12,151 bases of DNA from Candidatus Binatota bacterium (GTDB taxonomy: Bacteria > Desulfobacterota > Binatia > Bin18). The first letter of the stretch is position 1; each line of letters starts with the position of its first letter. Both the position numbers and the translations under genes were made by a program. Shown in pieces: positions 1-7,311 of the stretch. A model generated the notes under the pieces. That model worked only from the letters and a program-made list of their open reading frames with translations. It was not told where the DNA came from and searched no databases. The stretch lies in the NCBI GenBank assembly GCA_011523315.1, contig WTHE01000387.1:1-12151 (forward strand). Direction: 5' to 3'.

Positions 1-197
1 CCACGACCTCTCTCGACCCGGACACTGAAGCCGCCATCTGCGCCACTGTCCAACACCTGCGGGGACACACCACGCTGCTGGCCATCTCGCACCAGCCCGC
101 GTTGCTCGACGCTGCGGACCGGGTGTATCGCCTGGCCGGGGGCAGGATGGAGCGGCTGGGCCGGGGTCCGGCACACCCCCGCGCAGCCCAAGCCTGA
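1..197 (+). CDS. ABC transporter ATP-binding protein, C-terminal end (partial)
   Basis: The first 197 bases encode the last ~65 residues of an ABC ATPase; the frame enters at base 3 and ends at TGA 195-197. Visible are the D-loop region just after Walker B (TSLDPDTE) and, about 25 residues later, the H-loop switch histidine in AISHQPALL. A short tail, DRVYRLAGGRMERLG, follows, as is typical of exporter-type nucleotide-binding domains. Walker A, the signature motif and any membrane domain lie upstream of the window, so half-transporter versus stand-alone ATPase cannot be decided. The glycan genes behind it fit a lipid- or glycan-exporter role (inference). The next gene starts 12 bp downstream, so the two are probably co-transcribed. 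Family confidence is high; substrate is unknown. Confidence 0.85.
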   Translation, partial: TTSLDPDTEAAICATVQHLRGHTTLLAISHQPALLDAADRVYRLAGGRMERLGRGPAHPRAAQA

Positions 198-209
198 AAA
201 AGAACCCTC

Positions 210-2096
210 ATGCGCCTGCCCAAAACACTCCGCAGCCTGTCACGACTCGTTCCGCTGCCGACCGACCGGCGCGTTCCCTGCGTTCCCGAGCCGATCAGGC
301 TGGACGTGCGGCCGGGGGCGCGGCCGAGCCCCAAGCCGCGGGTGTGTCTTTTTGTCGGCACCGAGCCGGCCCAGCACCGGGCCGAGCGGGTTTTTTTGTG
401 GTCCATAGAACAGGTCCGCGATCCGGGCCGGGTGTACGACATCTATCTGATGACAGACTTGGCCGGCTTCGACCGTCGGGGCTGGCTGACCGGCTTTACC
501 AATTACCGTTTTGCCATCCCACACTTTGCCGCCAGCCTGGGCATTCGACGGGCGATTTACAACGACGTGGATCAGGTCTATCTGGCCGATCCGGGCGAGT
601 TGTTTGATACCGATCTGGGATCGCACGGCTTTGTGTCGATTGGCCCCCGCGACACCTCGGTCATGCTGCTGGACTGTGAGCGGATGGCCGCCGCCTGGTC
701 ACTCCGGGACGCCCAGCACACACGCCGCAAAACGCTGGAGGCCAGCGCCGCAGCGGAGTGGGGCGCGCTCGACCCGGCCTGGAACGCGCGGGACGAGGAG
801 TATCGGTCGGGCGACTCCAAGGTCTTGCACTACACCACCATCCACGCCCAGCCCTGGCAGCCTTTTCCTGAGCGCTACGCCTACCAGCGCAACCCGGTGG
901 CCCACGTCTGGTTTGGGCTGGAACGCGCCGCCGATCAGGCTGCCTACCGCCTGCCGGCCGCCTGTCCCGAGCCCGACGCCCCTACGTCGGTCTGGGTACT
1001 CACGGCCGATAAACCCGGCCACACGACCCAGGCGCTCGGCTTGGCCGACGCGCTCGGCTGGCCGTATGAGGAGAAACGGCTGGCTTTCACCACGGCGGCC
1101 ACGATCCATAAGCGCCTGTTTGGCCTGCGCGGGGCAAGCCGCATCGGTCTTGACCGTACCCGCTCGGCCCGGCTGACCGCGCCGTGGCCGGATATCGTGA
1201 TCAGCGCCGGCTGGCGGCCAGCGCGGGTGGCGCGTTGGATTCGGGACCGCAGCCGGGGCAAGACCCGGCTGGTGCTGCTCGGCCGCAAAGGCGCTCACCT
1301 CACTGGTCGATCGGATATTGCGGTCAGCTGTGGCCACTTCCGCCAGCCTCCCCACCCCCGACGGATTGAAACCCTGGCTCCGCTGAGCCTGGTCACCCCA
1401 CAGCGCCTGGAGGCGGCCGCTGCGGAATGGCGCGAGATGCTGGAATCCGCCCCCCATCCTCGCATTGCCGTGCTCGTCGGCGGGGCAACCGCCCGTTATC
1501 GTTTTGACCTGGACACCGCCCGACAGCTGGGACAGGCGGTCCGCGCCTGGGCCCGCGAGGTCGGGGCGAGTCTGTTTGTCACCACCAGCCGACGGACTGG
1601 AGCCCAGTCCTGCCGGGCGCTGCAACACGCCCTCGGCCCTGTCCAGCACATGCACGTGTGGCAGGCCGGACAGTCGGCAAACCCGTATCTGGCCTATCTC
1701 AGCTTGGCCGATGTGTTGGTAGTCACCGGCGAGAGCGAATCCATGCTGGCCGAAGCTGCGGCCACCGACAAGCCGCTGTATATCTACCCGCTGCCCGAAC
1801 GCCCGGCCGCGCTCGGCGTGCGGCTCAAGGAATGGCTGGTCCGGCGCGCCCAACAGCCGCGTCGCAACACACGCGGCACGCTGCGCCCCCAGCGCGGCCT
1901 GGCCTATGTGTGCGGCAGGCTCATCGAGCGCGGCACGCTTCAGCCCCGCCGGGATGTGAACGCCCTCCACCGGGCGCTGGTCGAACACGGCTTTGCCCAT
2001 CTTTTTGGTGAGCCGTTGAGCCTGGCCGCTCGCCCGCAGCTGCAAGAGTTTGACACGGTCGCCGAGCAGGTTCGGCGTCTGCTGAGGAGGCCATGA
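210..2096 (+). CDS. Two-domain protein: GT8-like glycosyltransferase fused to ELM1-like (COG3660/DUF1022) domain
   Basis: A 628-residue protein with two recognisable halves. Residues ~44-235 look like a GT-A/GT8-type nucleotide-sugar transferase: a start strand VCLFVGTEP, a DxD-type metal site in YNDVDQVYL (D119, D121), and a late HYTTIHAQPW (207-216) like the C-terminal His motif of GT8 enzymes. Residues ~258-600 match the ELM1-like family: TADKPGHTTQALGLADALG (265-283), GGATARYRFD near 424, TSRRT near 457, and NPYLAYLSLADVLVVTGES followed by EAAATDKPLYIYPL near 490-530. Bacterial ELM1-like proteins are poorly characterised, have a GT-B-like look, and occur near lipid A and LPS genes. I infer a cytoplasmic or membrane-associated glycosyltransferase. 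The ATG at 210 lies 12 bp after the ABC gene; the stop overlaps the next start by ATGA. No signal peptide or membrane helix is seen. Domain calls are firm; donor and acceptor are unknown. Confidence 0.82.
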   Translation: MRLPKTLRSLSRLVPLPTDRRVPCVPEPIRLDVRPGARPSPKPRVCLFVGTEPAQHRAERVFLWSIEQVRDPGRVYDIYLMTDLAGFDRRGWLTGFTNYRFAIPHFAASLGIRRAIYNDVDQVYLADPGELFDTDLGSHGFVSIGPRDTSVMLLDCERMAAAWSLRDAQHTRRKTLEASAAAEWGALDPAWNARDEEYRSGDSKVLHYTTIHAQPWQPFPERYAYQRNPVAHVWFGLERAADQAAYRLPAACPEPDAPTSVWVLTADKPGHTTQALGLADALGWPYEEKRLAFTTAATIHKRLFGLRGASRIGLDRTRSARLTAPWPDIVISAGWRPARVARWIRDRSRGKTRLVLLGRKGAHLTGRSDIAVSCGHFRQPPHPRRIETLAPLSLVTPQRLEAAAAEWREMLESAPHPRIAVLVGGATARYRFDLDTARQLGQAVRAWAREVGASLFVTTSRRTGAQSCRALQHALGPVQHMHVWQAGQSANPYLAYLSLADVLVVTGESESMLAEAAATDKPLYIYPLPERPAALGVRLKEWLVRRAQQPRRNTRGTLRPQRGLAYVCGRLIERGTLQPRRDVNALHRALVEHGFAHLFGEPLSLAARPQLQEFDTVAEQVRRLLRRP

Positions 2097-2854
2097 CTAT
2101 CCCGCTTGTTTTTCTGCGCCACGGCCAGAGCGTGTGGAATCAGCAGCGCCGTTTTACCGGCTGGGCCGATGTCGGGCTCAGTCCCACCGGCCGCACAGAA
2201 GCCGAAACTGCGGGTCGGCTGCTCAAACGGGCCAACTACCGCTTTGACGTGTGCTTTACCTCGGTGCTCCAGCGCGCCCGGCAAACCCTGGACATCGTCC
2301 TCGACAGCCTGGGACAGTCGCGGCTGCCGGTTCAGACCAACTGGCGCTTGAACGAACGCCACTACGGCGCGCTCGAGGGCCTCAGCCGCGGTGATGCGGC
2401 CGAGCAATACAGCCCTCGGCAGGTCACGCTGTGGCAGCAGCATTTTGACATCTGCCCACCGCCGCTTGACCCCGGCGACCGGCGTTTTCCCGGCCACGAT
2501 CCGCGCTACCGTCGGTTGGCCGCCGCCGACCTGCCACGCACCGAGAGCCTCAAAGACGTTCGGACCCGTGTGCTGCCGTACTGGCGGGACACCATCCTGC
2601 CCCGCCTCCAGGCCGGTCAGCGCGTCCTGGTCGTGGCCCACGGCAACAGCCTGCGGGCGCTCATGACCTATCTCGACGGCGTCCCGGAGGCGACGATTCC
2701 AAAAATCAAAAGACCCCTGACCGGCGAGCCGTTGGTGTACGAGTTTGACCTCAGCGGCCAACCGCTCAGTCGCTTTTACCTCAGACGCTCCCCCAAACTG
2801 CACCGCTGGATGCGCTCGGCTTTTGGTTCCACGCCGTCTCCCAGCCCGGACTAG
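2093..2854 (+). CDS. gpmA: 2,3-bisphosphoglycerate-dependent phosphoglycerate mutase
   Basis: A 253-residue histidine-phosphatase-superfamily protein, a full-length match to cofactor-dependent phosphoglycerate mutase, which interconverts 3- and 2-phosphoglycerate through a phosphohistidine. The catalytic LRHGQSVWN gives R9 and the phospho-acceptor H10. Other family marks are RFTGWADVGLS (20-30), NERHYGALEG (87-96, with proton donor E88), FPGHDPRY (132-139), ESL near 151 and the second histidine H183 in VAHGNSLRAL. The usual NIPTG segment before PLVYEFD is altered to KRPLTGEP. The ATG at 2093 overlaps the upstream stop (ATGA), and a strong Shine-Dalgarno sequence (gaggagg, 2084-2090) precedes it, so start and coupling are clear. 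Its place between a glycosyltransferase and an oxygenase is unusual for a glycolytic enzyme; a dedicated role on a phosphorylated precursor is possible (inference). Confidence 0.93.
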   Translation: MTIPLVFLRHGQSVWNQQRRFTGWADVGLSPTGRTEAETAGRLLKRANYRFDVCFTSVLQRARQTLDIVLDSLGQSRLPVQTNWRLNERHYGALEGLSRGDAAEQYSPRQVTLWQQHFDICPPPLDPGDRRFPGHDPRYRRLAAADLPRTESLKDVRTRVLPYWRDTILPRLQAGQRVLVVAHGNSLRALMTYLDGVPEATIPKIKRPLTGEPLVYEFDLSGQPLSRFYLRRSPKLHRWMRSAFGSTPSPSPD

Positions 2855-2857
2855 GCC

Positions 2858-3565
2858 ATGGCCTACCTTGATTTTGATCGGCTCGACGCCCTCGACCCAC
2901 ACGCCTTCCAGGCCCAGCGCCCCTATCCGTGGGTCAATCCGCACGGTCTGCTCACCCCGACCGGCTATCAGCGCTTGGTCGAGAGCCTGCCCGCAGTGTC
3001 ACAATTCACCCGCCTGTTCGGCGTCAAACGCGCCCACGGTCAGCACAGTCACGACCGCTATGGGCTGGAGTATAGGCCCGGTCTCCAACTCGCACCGGCC
3101 TGGCAGGACTTTATCGACGAGTTGGCCGGCGACGCCTACCGACGCTTTATCTGCCGCATGTTTGGCGTGCGGGCCGTTGATCTGCGTTTTCATTGGCACT
3201 ACACGCCTCGGGGCTGCTCGGTCTCTCCCCACTGTGACGCCAAACACAAACTCGGTTCGCATATCTTCTATTGTAATCCAGAGTGGAACCCGGCCTGGGG
3301 AGGCGAAACCCTCATCCTGGACGACGGCGGGCGTTTTGCACGCAGCTCAGCCCCCCGGTTTGAGGACTTTGATCAACGCATCGTGTCCCAGACCTCGGGC
3401 AACCGCAGCCTGTTGTTTCAGCGCAGAAACAACTCGTGGCACGGCGTGCGCCCCCTGGAGTGTCCGGACGGTCAGCTGCGAAAAGTCTTTATCGTTGTCA
3501 TCAACCGCTATTCGGCCGTGGACCGCATACGGCGCTTGTTTGGCGGGAAATCCAAGGGCTATTGA
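2858..3565 (+). CDS. 2OG-Fe(II) oxygenase (prolyl 4-hydroxylase-like)
   Basis: A 235-residue protein with the double-stranded beta-helix signature of 2-oxoglutarate/Fe(II) dioxygenases. The iron triad is H125 and D127 in SPHCDAKHK and H195 in NNSWHGVRPL; R208 in QLRKVFIVVINR is the likely 2-oxoglutarate carboxylate anchor. Between them, HIFYCNPEWNPAWGGETLI matches the central strand of the P4H-type family (YLN..W....GGEL). Such enzymes hydroxylate small molecules, lipids, sugars or protein side chains using O2; the substrate cannot be read from sequence. The ATG lies 3 bp after the mutase stop, with no strong Shine-Dalgarno sequence, implying coupling. It is the last gene of the + strand run. 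No signal peptide is seen, so it is likely cytoplasmic. Family call is firm; specificity unknown. Confidence 0.88.
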   Translation: MAYLDFDRLDALDPHAFQAQRPYPWVNPHGLLTPTGYQRLVESLPAVSQFTRLFGVKRAHGQHSHDRYGLEYRPGLQLAPAWQDFIDELAGDAYRRFICRMFGVRAVDLRFHWHYTPRGCSVSPHCDAKHKLGSHIFYCNPEWNPAWGGETLILDDGGRFARSSAPRFEDFDQRIVSQTSGNRSLLFQRRNNSWHGVRPLECPDGQLRKVFIVVINRYSAVDRIRRLFGGKSKGY

Positions 3566-3625
3566 CCCCAAGTCCACACTGCTGAGACCGTAGATTCCAT
3601 TACCAATCCATCCAGGCTCCGGCCC

Positions 3626-4012
3626 TTACCAGACCACCGTCACGCCATACTCACGGAAAACGGGATCAATGCTGACAACCGGCAGACTGCGGAGTCTGGC
3701 TTGGGCAATCAACATCCGATCAAAGGGGTCTTTATGTGGACCCGGCAGAGAGCCCGCCAACAGGCCATCGTCAACGGTAACGCTCAGTTCAGCAAAGCGC
3801 GCCTGACGGAGATACATGGGTAAGAGACGACCAATATCTCCAGCCTCGGGCAATTTTCCGATGCGGTGCTTTGTGGCAATTTCCCAGGCCGAGGCGGCAC
3901 TGACCAGAATCTCATTCTCAGCATTCGTAATGCAGTCTCGAGCAGTGGTGGATAAGTGCGGGTCGTCAAACAACCACCACAGCAGGGCGTGGGTATCGAG
4001 CAGCGCCTTCAT
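3626..4012 (-). CDS. vapC: PIN-domain ribonuclease toxin (VapC-type)
   Basis: A 128-residue PIN domain, typical of type II VapC toxins that cleave RNA in a Mg2+-dependent manner and are held inactive by the paired antitoxin. The acidic set is visible: D6 in LLDTHALLWW, E44 in SAWEIATKHR, D95 and D98 in KDPFDRMLIAQA, and D116 in VVSIDPVF. Length and motif order match the VapC subgroup paired with Phd/YefM-type antitoxins. Its ATG (4012) overlaps the antitoxin stop by ATGA, the classical antitoxin-first coupling. All catalytic residues are present, so nothing suggests inactivation. It runs antiparallel to the oxygenase, 60 bp away, and I see no clear terminator in that gap. Target RNA unknown. 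Confidence 0.92.
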   Translation of the reverse strand: MKALLDTHALLWWLFDDPHLSTTARDCITNAENEILVSAASAWEIATKHRIGKLPEAGDIGRLLPMYLRQARFAELSVTVDDGLLAGSLPGPHKDPFDRMLIAQARLRSLPVVSIDPVFREYGVTVVW

Positions 4013-4233
4013 CGCTCCCAGGCCTGTAACTCATCCTCGGGAAGCGGCTCAAAAAAGGCATCCGTCAGCCTGCCGCGAGCAATCCCCGGAACACGGGGGA
4101 GACGTTCCTCAACCGGCAGTAAACGGGCGAGCGGCTTGCCGGCTCGGGCGATAATAATTTCCTCTCCTGTCAGCATCCGATCAAGCAGCTTGGAGAGATG
4201 TGTTTTGGCCTCATGGATATTCACGGTGGACAT
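4009..4233 (-). CDS. Type II antitoxin, Phd/YefM family
   Basis: A 74-residue antitoxin: an N-terminal DNA-binding Phd/YefM domain (STVNIHEAKTHLSKLLDRML, then EEIIIARAGKPLARLLPV) and a short acidic, probably disordered toxin-binding tail (DAFFEPLPEDELQAWER). It would neutralise the PIN toxin encoded just downstream and autorepress the operon. I place the start at ATG 4233 rather than further upstream because a Shine-Dalgarno sequence (ggaggga, read on the - strand) lies about 7 bases before it, and the family normally begins with this MxxVNIHEAK segment. The extended form would only add seven residues. Overlap with the toxin start is 4 bp. Upstream DNA carries an inverted repeat listed separately. 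Confidence 0.9.
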   Translation of the reverse strand: MSTVNIHEAKTHLSKLLDRMLTGEEIIIARAGKPLARLLPVEERLPRVPGIARGRLTDAFFEPLPEDELQAWER

Positions 4234-4254
4234 GCAACTCCCTCCGTTCGGCAT

Positions 4255-4310
4255 ATCTTAGTCTTGTTTCCAGACTTAGTTTAGAGTTTAAGCTGAATCA
4301 AGACTGCTCC
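4255..4310 (-). promoter_or_regulatory. Candidate operator/promoter of the antitoxin-toxin operon
   Basis: The AT-richer stretch upstream of the antitoxin holds an inverted repeat: AGTCT (4260-4264), a 7-base spacer, and AGACT (4272-4276). A CTTAGT direct repeat (4257-4262 and 4275-4280) overlaps it. On the - strand, TAAGAT (complement of 4255-4260) is a possible -10, with a weak TAAACT 17 bases upstream as -35. Phd/YefM antitoxins bind palindromes over their own promoter, so this is a reasonable operator site. Promoter elements are weak matches, and this is inference from position and symmetry. Confidence 0.4.
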
Positions 4311-4369
4311 ATCCACCACACGAGCCAAAAGCAGGACCGGCAATTCGAGGATGTGACGGCACGGAAAAC

Positions 4370-5173
4370 CTACGCACGAAAGCGATTAAAGACAGCGGGG
4401 TCTATGCGTTTCCACTTCTTTTCAAAAAAATACACCTTGGTCCAGGCAGATACATAACACAGTTCTATAAAGGACAGGTAAGGTCGGAAGTCAGGCACTC
4501 CGTCCCGAAATAAGCGCTGGAAAAAACGGTCTTGCAACGGCCCCAACCAACGCGCCAGGGCGTTGGCCACCCCGGTCCCGATGAGCTGCTCCCTGCGCAA
4601 ACTCTCGGCGTCTATGCCGCACACCAGTCCATCCGTATCGGTCACAATGAAATTCTTGAGCACCGCATCCGTATAGTCAAAGCCGACCCAGACGCGGTCC
4701 GGGACGAGACGCTCGACAGCCGCTCCGAGATCACGATAGGCGGCGTCGGGGAGAATCCCCACCCGGTTCAGCAAGCGCAGGTCGCGCCGGAGGCGAGGGA
4801 CAAACGGCGTGTCCGCCACGTCTACACGCCGGGCTGAACGGCTGTAGGTCGCGGCGTAGAAGTCGGCGATCTTTTCGACCACGCTCGCCTCGGGCTGGAC
4901 AATGGGGCTGCCCTCAACATAGTCCAGCCACAGTTCGTGCTCATAGCGGATGGCAACCGACGGAAAATGGGGGCTGTCGTGAAACGCCTCAAGATTGCGT
5001 TCGAGTTCGGCCGCCAGCGCGGTGTCGCGCACAATGAGCCGTTTGAAACGCCGCCCGTTCAGGGTTTCAAAAGAGGTCTGCTGCGAGTTCTGGAGGCGGT
5101 TGCCAAACAGACGGGATACCAGATAGCGTAGCCGCCGCAGGAGGCGAAAGCTTTTCGTCTCGGGGGAAAGCAT
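4370..5173 (-). CDS. Divergent kinase-like (APH/LPS-kinase fold) protein
   Basis: A 267-residue protein (ATG at 5173) that I read as a distant protein-kinase-like phosphotransferase. The best evidence is a catalytic-loop-like stretch YTDAVLKNFIV, with D169 and N174 spaced as in HxDxxxxN, followed 14 residues later by CGIDAES with a metal-binding-type aspartate, D188. FKRLIVRD (43-50) may carry the nucleotide-binding lysine. The HxD histidine appears as Tyr167, so activity is not assured. Relatives phosphorylate LPS sugars, choline or other small molecules; the neighbouring GT4 and nucleotidyltransferase favour an envelope-glycan substrate (inference). No membrane segment is obvious. A TTG start at 5191 would add six residues; neither start has a convincing Shine-Dalgarno sequence. 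The ATG lies in the same CATG as the divergent GT4 start. The fold call is moderate, the role uncertain. Confidence 0.6.
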   Translation of the reverse strand: MLSPETKSFRLLRRLRYLVSRLFGNRLQNSQQTSFETLNGRRFKRLIVRDTALAAELERNLEAFHDSPHFPSVAIRYEHELWLDYVEGSPIVQPEASVVEKIADFYAATYSRSARRVDVADTPFVPRLRRDLRLLNRVGILPDAAYRDLGAAVERLVPDRVWVGFDYTDAVLKNFIVTDTDGLVCGIDAESLRREQLIGTGVANALARWLGPLQDRFFQRLFRDGVPDFRPYLSFIELCYVSAWTKVYFFEKKWKRIDPAVFNRFRA

Positions 5174-6410
5174 GGGGACGTCAGCGACCAACTATACCGC
5201 ACGCCCCACCGACCGGACAAGCCGACGGCATATCGGCCTGTTTGTCCGCTCATTTGGCGGCGGCGGCGGCGCAGAGCGGGTCATGCTCAACCTGGCCACC
5301 GACCTGGCCGACCGAGGCCATCGGGTCGATCTGGTCATGGGCCGCAAAGAGGGCCATTTCCTGGAGGAAATTCCCGATACGGTCACGGTCATTGATCTCA
5401 AGGTTCGCTCAGCCCGCCAACTGTTGCCCGCGCTGCTGAAAATGCCGCGCCTGGCCGCCGCTCTGGCCGCCCACCTGTCAGGTTCCAGACTGCCCTGGAT
5501 TCTGGGCGGCGTTCCCGGTCTGGCGGCGTATCTGAGCCACCAGCGTCCGGCAGCTCTTTTATCCGCTCTCAGCTATCCCAATATTACGGCGGTTTTAGCC
5601 CGACGGCTGAGCGCTGCGTCAACCCGCACGGTGATCAGCGTCCACAATCACCTGTCCGTGGCCACAGCCGGGGCCGACAGAGCCGCCGACAAAACCTTTC
5701 CTCAGCTGGCCCGCCGTTTGTATCCCGAGGCAGACCGTATTGTTGCGGTGTCGGACGGCGTGGCCGAGGATCTGGCCCAAACGCTGGACCTGCCGCGTAC
5801 CCGTATCCATACAATTTACAACCCGGTTTTTCGTCCCGATATGCTGGCATTGGCCCAAGCACCGCTTGAGCACGCCTGGTTTGCTCCGGACGCTCCGCCG
5901 GTCATCCTGGGTATTGGCAAGCTCAAGCCCCAGAAGGATTTCGGGTGTCTGATCCGGGCCTTTGCCCGTGTGCGAGCGGTCCGGCCGGCTCGGTTGCTCA
6001 TTTTGGGCGAAGGCTCGCAGCGCGAGGCTCTGCTGTCCCTGGCCGGCCAACTCGGGGTTGGCGACGATATCGGCCTGCCCGGCTTTGTGGCCAATCCCTT
6101 TGCCTATCTTGGTCGGGCTGCGGTGTTTGCCCTGTCTTCAGCCTGGGAAGGGCTGTCGAATGTCATCATCGAGGCGCTGGCGTGTGGCTGTCCGGTGGTG
6201 AGTACCGATTGTCCGAGCGGCCCGGCCGAACTCCTGGCCGGAGGAGCCTATGGGGCGCTGGTGCCGGTCGGGGATGACACGGCCTTGGCCCAGGCTCTCC
6301 TGGCAAGCCTGGACACCCCCCCGCAGCGGGAGCGTTTGCTCGCCCGGGCGCGCCAGTTCTCGGTCGAGCGCGCGGCAGAGCAGTACCTGTCCGTCCTGCT
6401 GGAAGAGTGA
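5172..6410 (+). CDS. Glycosyltransferase family 4 (GT-B)
   Basis: A 412-residue GT4 glycosyltransferase. The N-terminal Rossmann domain has RSFGGGGGAERVMLNLATDL (26-45), the glycine-rich acceptor-side loop of this family, and SVHNH near 157. The C-terminal donor domain begins at GIGKLKPQKDFGCLIRAF near 250 and holds LILGEGSQR and SSAWEGLSNVIIEALACG, with the EX7E pair E326 and E334 that binds the nucleotide-sugar donor. PVVSTDCPSGPAELL and GALVPVGDDTAL complete it. Likely a retaining sugar transferase acting at the inner face of the inner membrane in LPS, O-antigen or capsule assembly; the sugar cannot be told. The ATG at 5172 is the only usable start before the conserved core, preceded by a purine-rich gggggaaag (5162-5170). 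It is divergent from the kinase-like gene and converges on the nucleotidyltransferase 22 bp away. Confidence 0.93.
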   Translation: MGTSATNYTARPTDRTSRRHIGLFVRSFGGGGGAERVMLNLATDLADRGHRVDLVMGRKEGHFLEEIPDTVTVIDLKVRSARQLLPALLKMPRLAAALAAHLSGSRLPWILGGVPGLAAYLSHQRPAALLSALSYPNITAVLARRLSAASTRTVISVHNHLSVATAGADRAADKTFPQLARRLYPEADRIVAVSDGVAEDLAQTLDLPRTRIHTIYNPVFRPDMLALAQAPLEHAWFAPDAPPVILGIGKLKPQKDFGCLIRAFARVRAVRPARLLILGEGSQREALLSLAGQLGVGDDIGLPGFVANPFAYLGRAAVFALSSAWEGLSNVIIEALACGCPVVSTDCPSGPAELLAGGAYGALVPVGDDTALAQALLASLDTPPQRERLLARARQFSVERAAEQYLSVLLEE

Positions 6411-6432
6411 GCGGGGCGGTCAATTCGGTCGG

Positions 6433-7311
6433 CTAGTCCTGATCCAGGGCTGGAAAGTCCACCCTCGGGTTCACCTTGATCCGCCGGGAAAATGAGGCGC
6501 GGGCCTGGATCAGGTCGTCGAGGGTATCAACCTCAGCCCACCACAGACCCGTGATACAGCTGGTGGACACCAGACCCGACTTGGCCATGGTGTCGATGAC
6601 GGAGAGATACCAGCGCTGCAGGGCGGCTTTGTGACGGATGGCTCGATTGAGGGCGGCCCGAAAGGCGTCCGGGCCGGGGGTGCGGAAGACCATCAGGCCG
6701 ATGGACTCGCCGTCGGTCTCTTCCGGAATCAGGGTCTTGCCGACCGCCTGCAGTTGCCGCCCGCGGTTCAGGCTGACCTTCATGTCATCGTCGTCGTAGG
6801 CAGCCTTGCGGTCAATGGCCAGGGTCACCGGGGCGGACGCGTCTTGCACCAAGCGTTCCAGGACGGGCGCCTCAAACAGCGTATCGCCGTTCAGCAGCAC
6901 AAAATCTTCGCTCATCTCGGCCCCGGCCAGCCAGCACGTGGCCAGATTGTTCGAGGTCTCAAAAAACGGGTTATAGCGCGTCTGGACATCCAGCCCATCA
7001 GGCTGCCGTGTCGCCAACAGCGCCTCGACCTGCTCGGCCCCAAAGCCGACCATCACGATAACCTGCTCCAGACCACACGCGGCCAGAGCCGCAAGCTGGA
7101 GTTCCAGTATCGTGCGCTCGTCGTCTATGGGCAGCAGACATTTTGGCACGCTCTCGGTCAGCGGCAGCAGCCGCCGAGCCTGGCCGGCGCTGAGTATGAT
7201 CGCCCTGCGTGGCGGTCGGGTGTAGCCGGTGGCCGCTCCCCCATTCCTGCCTTCTCCGTTACGCATAGTCGTGGGTTTCAGTCTTCGTCCAAGCTGAAGC
7301 TTAGCGGTCAT
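6433..7311 (-). CDS. Nucleotidyltransferase, COG1213/LicC-like (sugar or choline phosphate)
   Basis: A 292-residue NTP-transferase. The signature AIILSAGQARRLLPLTES followed by PKCLLPI begins near residue 37 and corresponds to LAAGxGxRLxPLTxxxPKxLLP; the second glycine is Ala here. NPFFETSNNLATCWLA and EDFVLLNGDTLFE (Mg-binding D143) resemble phosphocholine or inositol-1-phosphate cytidylyltransferases more than glucose-1-phosphate thymidylyltransferases. DDDDMKVSL and the late GLWWAEVDTLDDL fit the same group. It would make an NDP- or CDP-activated head group for surface decoration. The start is uncertain: ATG 7311 (used here), ATG 7266 or TTG 7326; the core begins well after all of them. 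It diverges from lptFG. Family confidence is high, substrate inference low. Confidence 0.85.
   Translation of the reverse strand: MTAKLQLGRRLKPTTMRNGEGRNGGAATGYTRPPRRAIILSAGQARRLLPLTESVPKCLLPIDDERTILELQLAALAACGLEQVIVMVGFGAEQVEALLATRQPDGLDVQTRYNPFFETSNNLATCWLAGAEMSEDFVLLNGDTLFEAPVLERLVQDASAPVTLAIDRKAAYDDDDMKVSLNRGRQLQAVGKTLIPEETDGESIGLMVFRTPGPDAFRAALNRAIRHKAALQRWYLSVIDTMAKSGLVSTSCITGLWWAEVDTLDDLIQARASFSRRIKVNPRVDFPALDQD

Noticed and set aside
699..2045. Long open frame on the - strand inside the GT8/ELM1 gene
   Set aside because: It mirrors a high-GC coding gene with clear domains on the + strand; its own product is low-complexity (Gly/Ala/Arg/Gln-rich) and matches no family.
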